A stretch of DNA of 50,293 nt, taken from a virus. Below, piece by piece: positions 8,460 to 15,762 of the stretch. The translations under genes were made by a program, and so were the position numbers. The notes below the pieces were generated by a model. It worked only from the letters and a program-made list of their open reading frames with translations. It had not been told where the DNA came from and made no database searches. Within the stretch, counting starts at the first letter, position 1. Each line of letters opens with the position of its first letter. Location: IMG/VR virus record IMGVR_UViG_3300028044_000972, positions 1 through 50,293 of that record; one strand, 5' to 3'.

Positions 8460-9292
8460 CGGATAAACATTGCCGTGACTAGCGGGCATGACGTGAGCTG
8501 TGATCCGCCGCCGGTAGCAGCTCTGATCACGCAAGCGTCTGCCGTCTTCACATCGGTGGACCTGGCCGTGACGATGCTGTCTTGGGCGGCTGAGCGGGCC
8601 GCAAGGCCAGAAACAGCATAGTCAGCGTCCGGGAGCGCTACTGCAAAGTTGACTGCAAATTCCGCGCTCGCCTCTGTGTCGTAGAGTGGAGACACGCAGG
8701 CGACGTTGCCAGAGGCGCGCACAGTCCTTCTGCGCACCTCTCCCTGGCCGGTTGTATCTGAAATTTTAACATCACCAACGGCATTAAGCCTTGTGCTTTC
8801 CGGCCCCACCGCGGTCACCGTGTAAGCCCTGCTTGTTGGGCGCTGCGGCCCGCCGGTTGTAAACTCAAGGTAGACCACATGGCCAACTCTAAGACTGTGC
8901 GCCGATGCCGTGGTCACAAGGACTATTGTGCCGCTGGAATTTGTCGTGTAGTCGAAATTCAGATTGTTTTCCGATGCACCATTGATGTTCACCCACGCCC
9001 TGACCCCGTAGATCGGCGCCGTGCCGGTCTGTGCACCGCTCAACTTGGCAGGAGTGACAGACGCATCGACCATGTTAGCCGTGGTCACCGTGATCGCCGC
9101 GGGCAGGGCGCCGGTTGCCAGCTTGGAGAAGGCGATTGCGGCGCCGGACGATATATCGTCGTTGACGATACTTTCCGCGGTGAGTGCGACAACTGGGGTT
9201 TGTGCGGCGTTAAGCGTGGCAGGTGTGACGGTCTCGCCGGTGACAAATCCGTTCGGTGCGTTGTGTCCTTTTGTGACGGTAATGGTGGCCAT
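8456..9292 (-). CDS. Tail fiber-like protein (copy 1)
   Basis: 278 residues. The N-terminal ~60 residues (TGETVTPATLNAAQTPVVAL, then SIVNDDISSGAAI) match the start of the collar fiber at 46998 in pattern and mark a shared attachment domain. The rest is beta-rich, with no collar domain, so the distal part has been exchanged between the modules. It is likely a receptor-binding or accessory fiber. It lies 6 nt after the nozzle gene stop. Confidence 0.7.
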   Translation of the reverse strand: MATITVTKGHNAPNGFVTGETVTPATLNAAQTPVVALTAESIVNDDISSGAAIAFSKLATGALPAAITVTTANMVDASVTPAKLSGAQTGTAPIYGVRAWVNINGASENNLNFDYTTNSSGTIVLVTTASAHSLRVGHVVYLEFTTGGPQRPTSRAYTVTAVGPESTRLNAVGDVKISDTTGQGEVRRRTVRASGNVACVSPLYDTEASAEFAVNFAVALPDADYAVSGLAARSAAQDSIVTARSTDVKTADACVIRAATGGGSQLTSCPLVTAMFIR

Positions 9293-9298
9293 AATGTT

Positions 9299-11299
9299 TT
9301 AAGCTGCGTGACGTGTTTCGGTTTGCGGGAGGCTGGGGATGGCGGCCTCGACCGAGATGTTGCGGATCTCGGGTCGGTTAGCGTTCGTTAAAATTTCCAG
9401 CTCGCAGTAATGCGCCTTGCGCCGGAGGGGCAACTTTAGGCTGTAGTCGTTGCCGGAGCCCGTGGTGTTTTCCAGCCCGGGCACTAAAGGTTCGGTCTTA
9501 TCAGGGTTGCGCAGGTTGGCCGTCACGGTGATCGACCCGGTGCTGGGCAGCACGGCGTCGGCGAGGGCACGGGTGAAGCGCTTGCTAGACATCGTTCCCA
9601 TGCCGTAGCGACGAGTGACGATCTTGCCCGGGACCGGCTCGGTGAAGTCAACCGTTGCATCCGGCGACTCGTCACCCTCCTCGACCTCGTCCAAAAGCAT
9701 CAGCTTGCCCGCCTGGGAGCTGATCATCACGCGCCGGCGGTTGTTGATGTCTGCGACCAAGAAGTCGTTGACGCCGACTCCGTAGATGTCGCGGGTCTCC
9801 CACGCCTCATTGAGCTGGTTGTAGATGAAGACGCCGTTGTTGCTGCCTGTGCTGGTGGCCAGCGGGGCCGCGAGGAAGTAGCGGTTGTCGAAGTAAAGTG
9901 CCGTGGCGTACTCAAGCAAGTCGGCCCGCAGCCCCTGCAACTGGTCAGCAATGGGATCGCTCAAAGGCTTGGTCTCGCCGCGGAGTTTGAGGTCTAGCTT
10001 GGCGTCCAGCCGGTAGACGCCGGCGTCGGACAGGAAATAGATGAACTGCCCGGCCGTGCAAATCGTCCGGCGGGCCGCGCAGCCGATCTCATCGGTCAAC
10101 AGCTCAAGGCGGGTCACGGCGGTGTCTATGGAAAAGTCGCTGCCGTCCACCGCGGGGTTCTGCGAGATGGCGGCGATCCAGATGCTCTTGCGGCAGAAGA
10201 CCAGGACGTTGTTGTCCACCCAAGGATGCACCGCCACGATCCGGTCGTTGCCGCCTACACCCACGCGGAAGGACTGCCAGAACAAATCGTAAACATCGGG
10301 ATCAAGCACGTCGCTCAGCATGACGTTCTGTTTGCCATCGGGGATGACGAGGCGGTTGTTGATATAGCTGCCCCAGGGCGCCGAGCGCAGGCGCCGGAAG
10401 GTCACGCCAACGTCTGGGACGCCGCCCTCTGCGCGGACAAAGCCGGTCGCGGGGTCGCCGGTCCAGTAAAGCGGTGCCTTGACCCGGCGGACCTTGATGT
10501 TGGCCGAGACGTCTGAGGGTGTGCCGGTCGGCACGGTGATGGTGAAGTCGTCGGCGTTTAGGCTGGCGGCCTCCACTTGAAACTCATGCCCATCGAAGGC
10601 CGCGCTGCTGCTGCCCTCGATGCGGACGCGGGCGCCGGCGGGGTAGTTGTGGCCGGTCACAAAGACTGTGGCGACCGTGCCGAAAACCGAGACGCCGCTC
10701 GCCGCGGTGTACTTCTGCTCGTAGCCGGTCTGCGAGGTGTCGGCCTCCCGAAAGAGGTACATACGGTCGAACGCCTGCACCATCGACACGTTGTCCGAGG
10801 GGTGGACGCTTTCACCGGCGGGGTAAATGAGCGAGGACGGCAGCCGGGCGATGACCAGCTCTTCGCCGCCGCCGAGGTCAAGGTTGTCTGTGGCATCGAT
10901 GGCCAAGACGCCGCTGGCCCAGGCCGCGGAAAACTGCAGGCTGCCGTCCGTCAGGTAAACGAAAGCACGGTCGGATGCCGCTAGTAGCGTGACCTCCATG
11001 CTGTTGGCCTCGTCCGGCGAGCGCATCACGGCCGCCGCGAAAATGCCGCCGTCGTAGCTGGTGCGCACGATGGGGCCGGGATCAGTCAGAACAAAGGGGA
11101 CAGTCAGCGGCACCTGGCCTGGGGAAATGTCGTCGGCCAGCCGCTTGAGGCCACGCCGCGTCACGGCTACGCCACGGTCCAGCCGCATGTTCTCCGAGAG
11201 CTGGAGCATGCCGGCGGGCAAGGTGACAGGGTTCATCCGGCTGGAGTAGCCGATGAATCCCATGTCGCCGTCGCGCTGAACTGGACTTTCTAATGCCAT
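9299..11299 (-). CDS. Tail nozzle / tubular tail protein (copy 1)
   Basis: 666 residues. It begins with two SPVQRDGD...GF.G..SR.NP..LP.GML residues blocks and then NMRLDRGVAVTRRGLKRL, the opening typical of podophage tail-tube/nozzle proteins (T7 gp12-like or P22 gp10-like role). The body is beta-rich and could form a propeller, for example the repeated motif SDAGVYRLD. The C-terminal ~100 residues (KRFTRALADAVLP) are strongly shared with the 789-residue copy at 47645. One inserted beta domain near residue 226 (GHNYPAGARV) is also shared. The start overlaps the next gene's stop. Confidence 0.75.
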   Translation of the reverse strand: MALESPVQRDGDMGFIGYSSRMNPVTLPAGMLQLSENMRLDRGVAVTRRGLKRLADDISPGQVPLTVPFVLTDPGPIVRTSYDGGIFAAAVMRSPDEANSMEVTLLAASDRAFVYLTDGSLQFSAAWASGVLAIDATDNLDLGGGEELVIARLPSSLIYPAGESVHPSDNVSMVQAFDRMYLFREADTSQTGYEQKYTAASGVSVFGTVATVFVTGHNYPAGARVRIEGSSSAAFDGHEFQVEAASLNADDFTITVPTGTPSDVSANIKVRRVKAPLYWTGDPATGFVRAEGGVPDVGVTFRRLRSAPWGSYINNRLVIPDGKQNVMLSDVLDPDVYDLFWQSFRVGVGGNDRIVAVHPWVDNNVLVFCRKSIWIAAISQNPAVDGSDFSIDTAVTRLELLTDEIGCAARRTICTAGQFIYFLSDAGVYRLDAKLDLKLRGETKPLSDPIADQLQGLRADLLEYATALYFDNRYFLAAPLATSTGSNNGVFIYNQLNEAWETRDIYGVGVNDFLVADINNRRRVMISSQAGKLMLLDEVEEGDESPDATVDFTEPVPGKIVTRRYGMGTMSSKRFTRALADAVLPSTGSITVTANLRNPDKTEPLVPGLENTTGSGNDYSLKLPLRRKAHYCELEILTNANRPEIRNISVEAAIPSLPQTETRHAA

Positions 11300-11652
11300 T
11301 AAGTGGCGATGAGGCCGAGGGTGCGCAGGCGCCCGAGCAGGTCATTCAGCCGGGCCTGCGTGCTGGCGGCGTCCGTGGCGTCGGCCACGGCGGCGGGCTG
11401 GACGACCGGCGTGGCGTTGTAGAAGCCGAGCTTTTGTGTCGTCGCCGTGCCGACCTTTGTTCCGGTCGTTGTTCCAAGCACTAGGTTGACACCGTCGAAC
11501 ACGGTCTTGTTGCCCGAGAGATTGAGCGCGGCCGATGCCAAGTTGCTGACCGAGATTTTCTTGGTCACACCGCCATCGGAAATGACCAGAAGGTCGGCTG
11601 CCTCCGGTGTGGCGGCGAGTTCGGCGGTGATCTGTGCGATTGTCTTGGCCAT
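11299..11652 (-). CDS. Small fiber/spike-associated virion protein
   Basis: 117 residues. The second half (VLGTTTGTKVGTATTQKLG, then FYNATPVVQP and a C-terminal RLRTLGLIAT) is a module I recognise at the ends of many phage head- or tail-fiber proteins. The N-terminal half is a short acidic helical region with a small beta part. This gene is absent between amidase and nozzle in the second module. The stop codon overlaps the nozzle start. Confidence 0.65.
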   Translation of the reverse strand: MAKTIAQITAELAATPEAADLLVISDGGVTKKISVSNLASAALNLSGNKTVFDGVNLVLGTTTGTKVGTATTQKLGFYNATPVVQPAAVADATDAASTQARLNDLLGRLRTLGLIAT

Positions 11653-11656
11653 ATAA

Positions 11657-12244
11657 TTAGTTCAGTGCTGCTTTAAGTTTGCTGCGAAATAGTTCCGCAT
11701 CCCCCGGCGAGATGTCGGTCTTCCGGGTCGGGCTGACCTGCTGGTGGGTCACAACCATGTTCATCGGGATGCCCCACTTGCGCATGCGCGGAGCCAGCCA
11801 TTCGATGGCGCTGGCCATGGCGTCATCGCCGAGCGGGTAGTCATAAGTGTTGCCCTCCCAAGCGAGCCCGAGGCTCCATGAGTTAAGGTCTTGCCGGCCG
11901 AACCAGTTGCTCTTTCCGGCGTGCCAGGCGCGGTCGGCGTCTTGGCAGAACACCGTGCGGCGGCCGTCGCGGGCGATGAGGACGTGGTAGGACACCTTAG
12001 ATGCCGGGCTGGCGATCCACTCGCAGCCTCCCCGGTAGCTGCCGTCGCTGTGGTGCAGGACTACTGCCTCCGGCTTGATCGCCTGGTTGCCCTTGTTCGG
12101 CGTGAAGACTTTCCGCTCGTCGAAGCTCGTCAGCGGCGGCGCGACGGTGAAGCTCGTTGTGGATGCGGATGCAGAGTTCGGCGAGGCCGGCGCTGGGGTA
12201 ACGCCGGACTTGCTGCCAAATAGTCTCTTGATCCACGTCCACAT
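11657..12244 (-). CDS. N-acetylmuramoyl-L-alanine amidase (endolysin)
   Basis: 195 residues, Amidase_2 (T7 lysozyme/AmpD) type. Residues 1-55 are a Ser/Pro/Thr-rich lead. The zinc-site pattern is visible: LHHSDG, THQQVSPTRKTDISPG with the second His and the Asp/Cys-position Asp. It cuts the bond between muramic acid and L-alanine in peptidoglycan. It follows two small membrane proteins and a lipoprotein, so it belongs to the lysis cassette. The middle of the gene is identical at DNA level to the partial amidase at the right window edge, while the 3' end has diverged. Confidence 0.9.
   Translation of the reverse strand: MWTWIKRLFGSKSGVTPAPASPNSASASTTSFTVAPPLTSFDERKVFTPNKGNQAIKPEAVVLHHSDGSYRGGCEWIASPASKVSYHVLIARDGRRTVFCQDADRAWHAGKSNWFGRQDLNSWSLGLAWEGNTYDYPLGDDAMASAIEWLAPRMRKWGIPMNMVVTHQQVSPTRKTDISPGDAELFRSKLKAALN
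11829..11936. repeat. 108-bp segment identical to the right window end
   Basis: Identical to 50186-50293, inside both amidase genes and in the same orientation. The base just to the left of each copy differs. Confidence 0.9.
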
Positions 12245-12247
12245 TGC

Positions 12248-12388
12248 TTACTTTTTGTAACCTTTGTTCGGGTCAACCGTTACCGTGGCCTGCTGCTTGA
12301 GGAAGTCGTAGCCGACCGTCACGCAGCCGGGGAGCAGCAGGTAGGCCGCGAAGACCAAAGCGGCGGCGATGAACTTAGCCGCGAGCAT
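12248..12388 (-). CDS. Small lysis-cassette lipoprotein, possible outer spanin
   Basis: 46 residues, below the usual ORF cut-off. A hydrophobic signal (AAALVFAAYLLLPGC) ends in a lipobox LLPGC with the Cys near residue 24. About 22 residues would remain after processing, ending in KGYKK. Its place between two membrane proteins and the amidase fits an outer-membrane spanin partner or a small lysis regulator. No matching inner spanin is recognised. Confidence 0.55.
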   Translation of the reverse strand: MLAAKFIAAALVFAAYLLLPGCVTVGYDFLKQQATVTVDPNKGYKK

Positions 12389-12548
12389 TGTTGTCCTTGG
12401 CCATGACCAAGCCCCAGGCGGCGGCGAGCGAGGCGGCGATCAGGCCGATGTCGGGCAGCGAGCCGGTGGAGAGAAATTCTTTGGCGCCGGTGGCCAATGC
12501 GATGAGCCCCGTGAGGACGCCGAGTGTAGTAGTTTTCCAGTTGTTCAT
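12375..12548 (-). CDS. Small membrane protein, candidate holin
   Basis: 57 residues from ATG at 12548, with AGGAG about 13 nt upstream. Two hydrophobic stretches are visible (TLGVLTGLIALATG and LIAASLAAAWGLVMA) around a short Gly/Ser turn, the layout of a two-helix holin. It overlaps the lipoprotein start by 14 nt. Together with the 68-residue gene before it, it could be the holin or holin/antiholin pair for the amidase. Confidence 0.6.
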   Translation of the reverse strand: MNNWKTTTLGVLTGLIALATGAKEFLSTGSLPDIGLIAASLAAAWGLVMAKDNNARG

Positions 12549-12552
12549 AATG

Positions 12553-12759
12553 TTATTTGTTCTCCTTCTGTTTTTTCCGCAGGTCATGGTAGACCGAAAG
12601 TAATGTGATCACGCCGACAGCGAGGCCGACGCATAGCCCGGCAACGCGTAAGTATAGTTCGACATGGGCGACCATAGAAACCGCCGCCGAGCCGAGGCTG
12701 GCAAACGTGCCGAGGGCGCCGCGCTCGACGGTCGTTAAATGTTGGTGCCAGTAGTTCAT
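12553..12759 (-). CDS. Small membrane protein in lysis cassette
   Basis: 68 residues starting MNYWHQHLTTVERGALG. An amphipathic N-terminus is followed by two hydrophobic segments (FASLGSAAVSMVAHVELYL and VAGLCVGLAVGVITLLSVY) and a basic tail KKQKENK. This could be a holin or an inner-membrane partner of the candidate holin downstream. ATG at 12759 overlaps the stop of the previous gene; longer in-frame upstream reading is Arg-rich and implausible. Confidence 0.6.
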   Translation of the reverse strand: MNYWHQHLTTVERGALGTFASLGSAAVSMVAHVELYLRVAGLCVGLAVGVITLLSVYHDLRKKQKENK

Positions 12760-13142
12760 GGCATTGCGTCTATTGCGGTCCATGCCGCCAAGAGGCCGTC
12801 CCGCAGTTCGGTGGGCAGGCTCTCGCTGGAATAAACCACGGAGCGCGACCCGGCGGCGGCGTGCGCGGTCACGGCGGCGGAGAGTTTGGGGCGGCTTGAA
12901 GTCACAGATTGTGATTCGTTGCCGTCGGCGTCCACCTGCGTCTCGTAATCCGAGTGCGTGCCGTCTGGTTCCAAAAACACTTGGCCGACTGACTCGCCTT
13001 CGGTGAGTTGCGATTGCAGCCATGACAGAAGGGTCTGCGCGGTGAGGGCCAGTTCGCCGTCAAGCGGGATGGCGGTGGTGGTGGCGTAGTCGCCGCTTTT
13101 GCTGTAGCGGGTTAGCTGGTTGTTGGAGAGTAGGAGTTTCAT
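12756..13142 (-). CDS. Hypothetical protein between fiber and lysis genes
   Basis: 128 residues beginning MKLLLSNNQLTRYSKSGDY. Mixed polar composition, with DADGNESQSVTSSRP in the middle and a helical end. No signal peptide, membrane segment or known motif. It overlaps the secreted fiber stop and the next start by 4 nt each, so it is co-translated with them. It may be a minor tail part. Function not recognised. Confidence 0.55.
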   Translation of the reverse strand: MKLLLSNNQLTRYSKSGDYATTTAIPLDGELALTAQTLLSWLQSQLTEGESVGQVFLEPDGTHSDYETQVDADGNESQSVTSSRPKLSAAVTAHAAAGSRSVVYSSESLPTELRDGLLAAWTAIDAMP

Positions 13143-14302
13143 GGGGCAAAAAACACGGCATTATTTAGTCCGACAATTTCAAAACTTCCGCCAGTGTTGG
13201 TGGAGAGGCCGACTAGTCCAAACGTAAAGCAGGTTTGGTTTGTCGAAGCAACCATAGGGCCGTTGCTATATGTGACAGTGGCGTTTGTTGGTTTCTGTAA
13301 GGCCGCGCTAGTTGCGGAATTTCTTTCGGCATAATAAATGTCGCCCGTCCCGTTGGTTTTGTGGTCAATCCACAAACCGAAGCCTAATGGCGATGCCGAA
13401 GTGGTAATTGTGGCGGCGTTGGTTGTGACTACATTTGCCTTGGAAACTAGAACTTCAGCGTTGGTGGCATCAACCCAGTTAAGAGCAACCCAATGGCCAT
13501 TGGTGGGCAGATCGTTGTCGCCTGCGCCAGCGCCAAAAACCAAAAAAGCGCGCGCAACGTTGTTGGTTACTTGGTTCTTGGCGCCCATAACAGCTAAACT
13601 CATTGGGCGAGACCAATCTATACCAAAGGTTCCCTCCGTTCCGTTCCACGGCCCTTGCCTGTTGACTCTGACCGAGGCAAAGCTGTTGGTGCTTCCATTT
13701 ACAATCCTCACATTGATTCGACCTTCGGTAATGGGGCCAGCGTGGACAGCGGTTCCGGGGCCGCTTATATGCGAGGCCATAGCGTATGCCAAATCTCTAA
13801 ACCGATTCGGCGCGTGCATAATGTAGTCAACCATGCGCGTGTCGGTTAAATCCCGCGTCATCAAACTGTCCGCACTGATCGCCGTCTGATGCGGTGCGAT
13901 GTTGCCCACGCCGTTTAGGGTGGCGTTGCCGTTTATGGTGACGTTGGTGGCGAAGGTGGCGGCGTTACTGACTCCGAGGGTTCCGGTGGCCGTGATGTTG
14001 CCGAATGTGACGGCGTTGGTTGTGCCGAGGCCGAGGTTGGTGCGGGTGGTGGCGGCGGCATTGCCAGAAAACAGAATACTTCCCTCATCCACAAAAACCG
14101 TGCCAGCATCCACTTGGACAAACTGAACGTGATTCCACTCCCCAAGGCCGATCGCCGTAGCAGCCGCCGCAGCATTGGTCGCCGTGAGCACCGCACGCCC
14201 GGTCGCCGTGGCGTCCGTGATATTGACCGAGGTCGGCGGGTTGTCGATCTGGCCGTAGGCGGTGCCGGCGGCCAGCAGTAGGATGGTGAGCAGGCGGTTC
14301 AT
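13139..14302 (-). CDS. Fiber-like protein with Sec signal peptide
   Basis: 387 residues from ATG at 14302. The first ~17 residues (MNRLLTILLLAAGTAYG) are a clear Sec signal ending AYG|Q. Next come Ala/Thr-rich fiber repeats (TRTNLGLGTTNAVTFGN and TATGTLGVSNAATFATN), the kind that form beta-spiral shafts in phage fibers. The C-terminal ~230 residues are a beta-rich globular part, possibly a lectin-like head. Virion proteins are normally cytoplasmic, so the signal is odd: it may be exported to the cell surface, or the signal may be a relic of acquisition from a host surface protein. Confidence 0.7.
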   Translation of the reverse strand: MNRLLTILLLAAGTAYGQIDNPPTSVNITDATATGRAVLTATNAAAAATAIGLGEWNHVQFVQVDAGTVFVDEGSILFSGNAAATTRTNLGLGTTNAVTFGNITATGTLGVSNAATFATNVTINGNATLNGVGNIAPHQTAISADSLMTRDLTDTRMVDYIMHAPNRFRDLAYAMASHISGPGTAVHAGPITEGRINVRIVNGSTNSFASVRVNRQGPWNGTEGTFGIDWSRPMSLAVMGAKNQVTNNVARAFLVFGAGAGDNDLPTNGHWVALNWVDATNAEVLVSKANVVTTNAATITTSASPLGFGLWIDHKTNGTGDIYYAERNSATSAALQKPTNATVTYSNGPMVASTNQTCFTFGLVGLSTNTGGSFEIVGLNNAVFFAP

Positions 14303-14304
14303 CT

Positions 14305-14622
14305 TTAGATTCCTTCTTTGGCGACGAACTTTTTGGATGTGCTGCTGCAACGGACAAAAAGCTCCTGCGATGGCACCCAAGCAGCATTGAACGTCACGGA
14401 GCCACCGGGTTGCACCTGAATGCCTTCGTCGTCCGAGGCGGTTTGTCCAAAGTCGATGCGCATCAGCGTGTCGGAAATGTTCTGGAACACTAAGTAAGTC
14501 CGGCTTGCGTTAGCGGGCATAACTGATTGCGTGCCAGCGGCTGCCGTGGTGACGGCCGTGCTGCTGCTGTAGTCAATGACATTGCCGGTGGATGGTTTAG
14601 TTTTTACGTTAGGGAAGCCCAT
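14305..14622 (-). CDS. Small virion-type beta protein
   Basis: 105 residues. It contains RTYLVFQNISDTLMRIDFG and VQPGGSVTF, a pattern I associate with small phage head or tail decoration proteins with a beta-sandwich fold. No membrane segment. It lies 2 nt before the secreted fiber gene and 16 nt after the adaptor gene. Probably a virion accessory protein. Confidence 0.55.
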   Translation of the reverse strand: MGFPNVKTKPSTGNVIDYSSSTAVTTAAAGTQSVMPANASRTYLVFQNISDTLMRIDFGQTASDDEGIQVQPGGSVTFNAAWVPSQELFVRCSSTSKKFVAKEGI

Positions 14623-14638
14623 AGGTTTTAGTAGTTGG

Positions 14639-15259
14639 TTAGTATTGCGAGACCTGCGCGGTCCATCGGCGGGTTTGCTTTTGCTGGTAGGTGAATTTCT
14701 CGGTCTCCTTGACGATGCTCAGTTCGGCCCGGCCATACATGACCTGCGCTTTGTCGAGCTGACCGTCCTCGGTCAAAAGGTCGCCGGTGAGGGAGAATTT
14801 GAGGTAGTCGGCCAAAATCTGCGGGACCGTCTGCGCGAGGGCCGTGGCGAGCACGGTCGATATGACCGTGGGCGGCAGCCGGAATTTGACGTAAATGGTG
14901 TCGGGGCAGTCGCTGGGCAACCGGATCTTATCGAGGTCGAGACTGAACGCGATTTCTCTCGGGGCTGCGTGTGTATGCGGATTGTCTTGAAACACGCTAA
15001 ACACGTCGCCGATCTCAGTCTCGCTGGCTTGCGCGAGGTCGATATAAATGTCCTCGTCCACTCCGGTCTGGGTGGTCCGCTCTTCGGTGCGCGTGAGGTC
15101 GGGCCAATCGTAAAACTCCCACGCATCCCGAAGGTGGCTGGCAAGGTTATCCACCATGATCGTCTTGGTGGTCGTGGGCAGATTGTCGATGCTGCTGCCA
15201 TCCAAGCCAGCGCGGCTGGCGGCGTTGGTCACGATGCTGGAGACGGTCACGGTTTTCAT
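14639..15259 (-). CDS. Candidate head-to-tail adaptor protein
   Basis: 206 residues from ATG at 15259 (the longer reading to 15412 has no support). The N-terminus has ASHLRDAWEFYDWPDLTRTE, a motif seen in podophage adaptor/tail-tubular-A type proteins. The rest is helical with a central beta region. Its place four genes after the start of portal and before fiber genes fits a portal-ring adaptor (P22 gp4 or T7 gp11 role). Similarity is weak, so this is a role guess. Confidence 0.5.
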   Translation of the reverse strand: MKTVTVSSIVTNAASRAGLDGSSIDNLPTTTKTIMVDNLASHLRDAWEFYDWPDLTRTEERTTQTGVDEDIYIDLAQASETEIGDVFSVFQDNPHTHAAPREIAFSLDLDKIRLPSDCPDTIYVKFRLPPTVISTVLATALAQTVPQILADYLKFSLTGDLLTEDGQLDKAQVMYGRAELSIVKETEKFTYQQKQTRRWTAQVSQY

Positions 15260-15537
15260 TGCGCGGCCTCCTTGATCACGATGATCTGCGCGGCCTTCCC
15301 GGCGAAGGTGTAGTCGCTGTCGCGGTTGACGTTGCCAGCAGCCGACCGGACGTAGACTCCGGGCGAATGCCGGTTGTAGAGCGGGATGCCGGAACCAGCC
15401 AGAACACGCCAAGCCGAGCCAACCGGCGCCGAGGAATCCAGCGGCAGGTCAGCGTAGGTGCCCACCTCGCGGGCCAGCGGCGCGGCGGCCGATGGTGCGC
15501 TGGGAGCAAAGCCTCCGGTTAGAGCGTTGTAGGTCAT
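15256..15537 (-). CDS. Small fiber-domain protein
   Basis: 93 residues. GTYADLPL...APVGSAWRV followed by NRHSPGVYVRS is a widely shared phage fiber/tail motif. The N-terminus is Ala/Pro-rich. Start and stop overlap neighbours by 4 and 1 nt, so it is translationally coupled between a 72-residue gene and the adaptor. Likely a minor structural protein. Confidence 0.6.
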   Translation of the reverse strand: MTYNALTGGFAPSAPSAAAPLAREVGTYADLPLDSSAPVGSAWRVLAGSGIPLYNRHSPGVYVRSAAGNVNRDSDYTFAGKAAQIIVIKEAAQ

Positions 15538-15755
15538 TAGCTGCGGGTCACCGTGGCCAGGGGTGTGTTGTCCACGGTCGGCGGTTGGGTGGTGTAGGTG
15601 AAGGTGACGGTGGCGACGACAGTGCCGGTGGCGCCGCCCTCGCGGTAGGTCACGGTCTGGGCGTTGTTCGTCGCGCCGTGGTAGGTAAAGGCGATGTAGT
15701 CGTGCTGCGGGATGTTGAGCCCGGCCACGTTGCGGATTTTGACGTTCGGGGTCAT
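15537..15755 (-). CDS. Hypothetical small beta-rich protein
   Basis: 72 residues, rich in Thr and Val with alternating hydrophobic residues (TVVATVTFTYTTQPP), so probably a single beta domain. It follows the portal gene by 7 nt. No known motif. Likely a small virion part. Confidence 0.55.
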   Translation of the reverse strand: MTPNVKIRNVAGLNIPQHDYIAFTYHGATNNAQTVTYREGGATGTVVATVTFTYTTQPPTVDNTPLATVTRS

Positions 15756-15762
15756 GGGAAAG

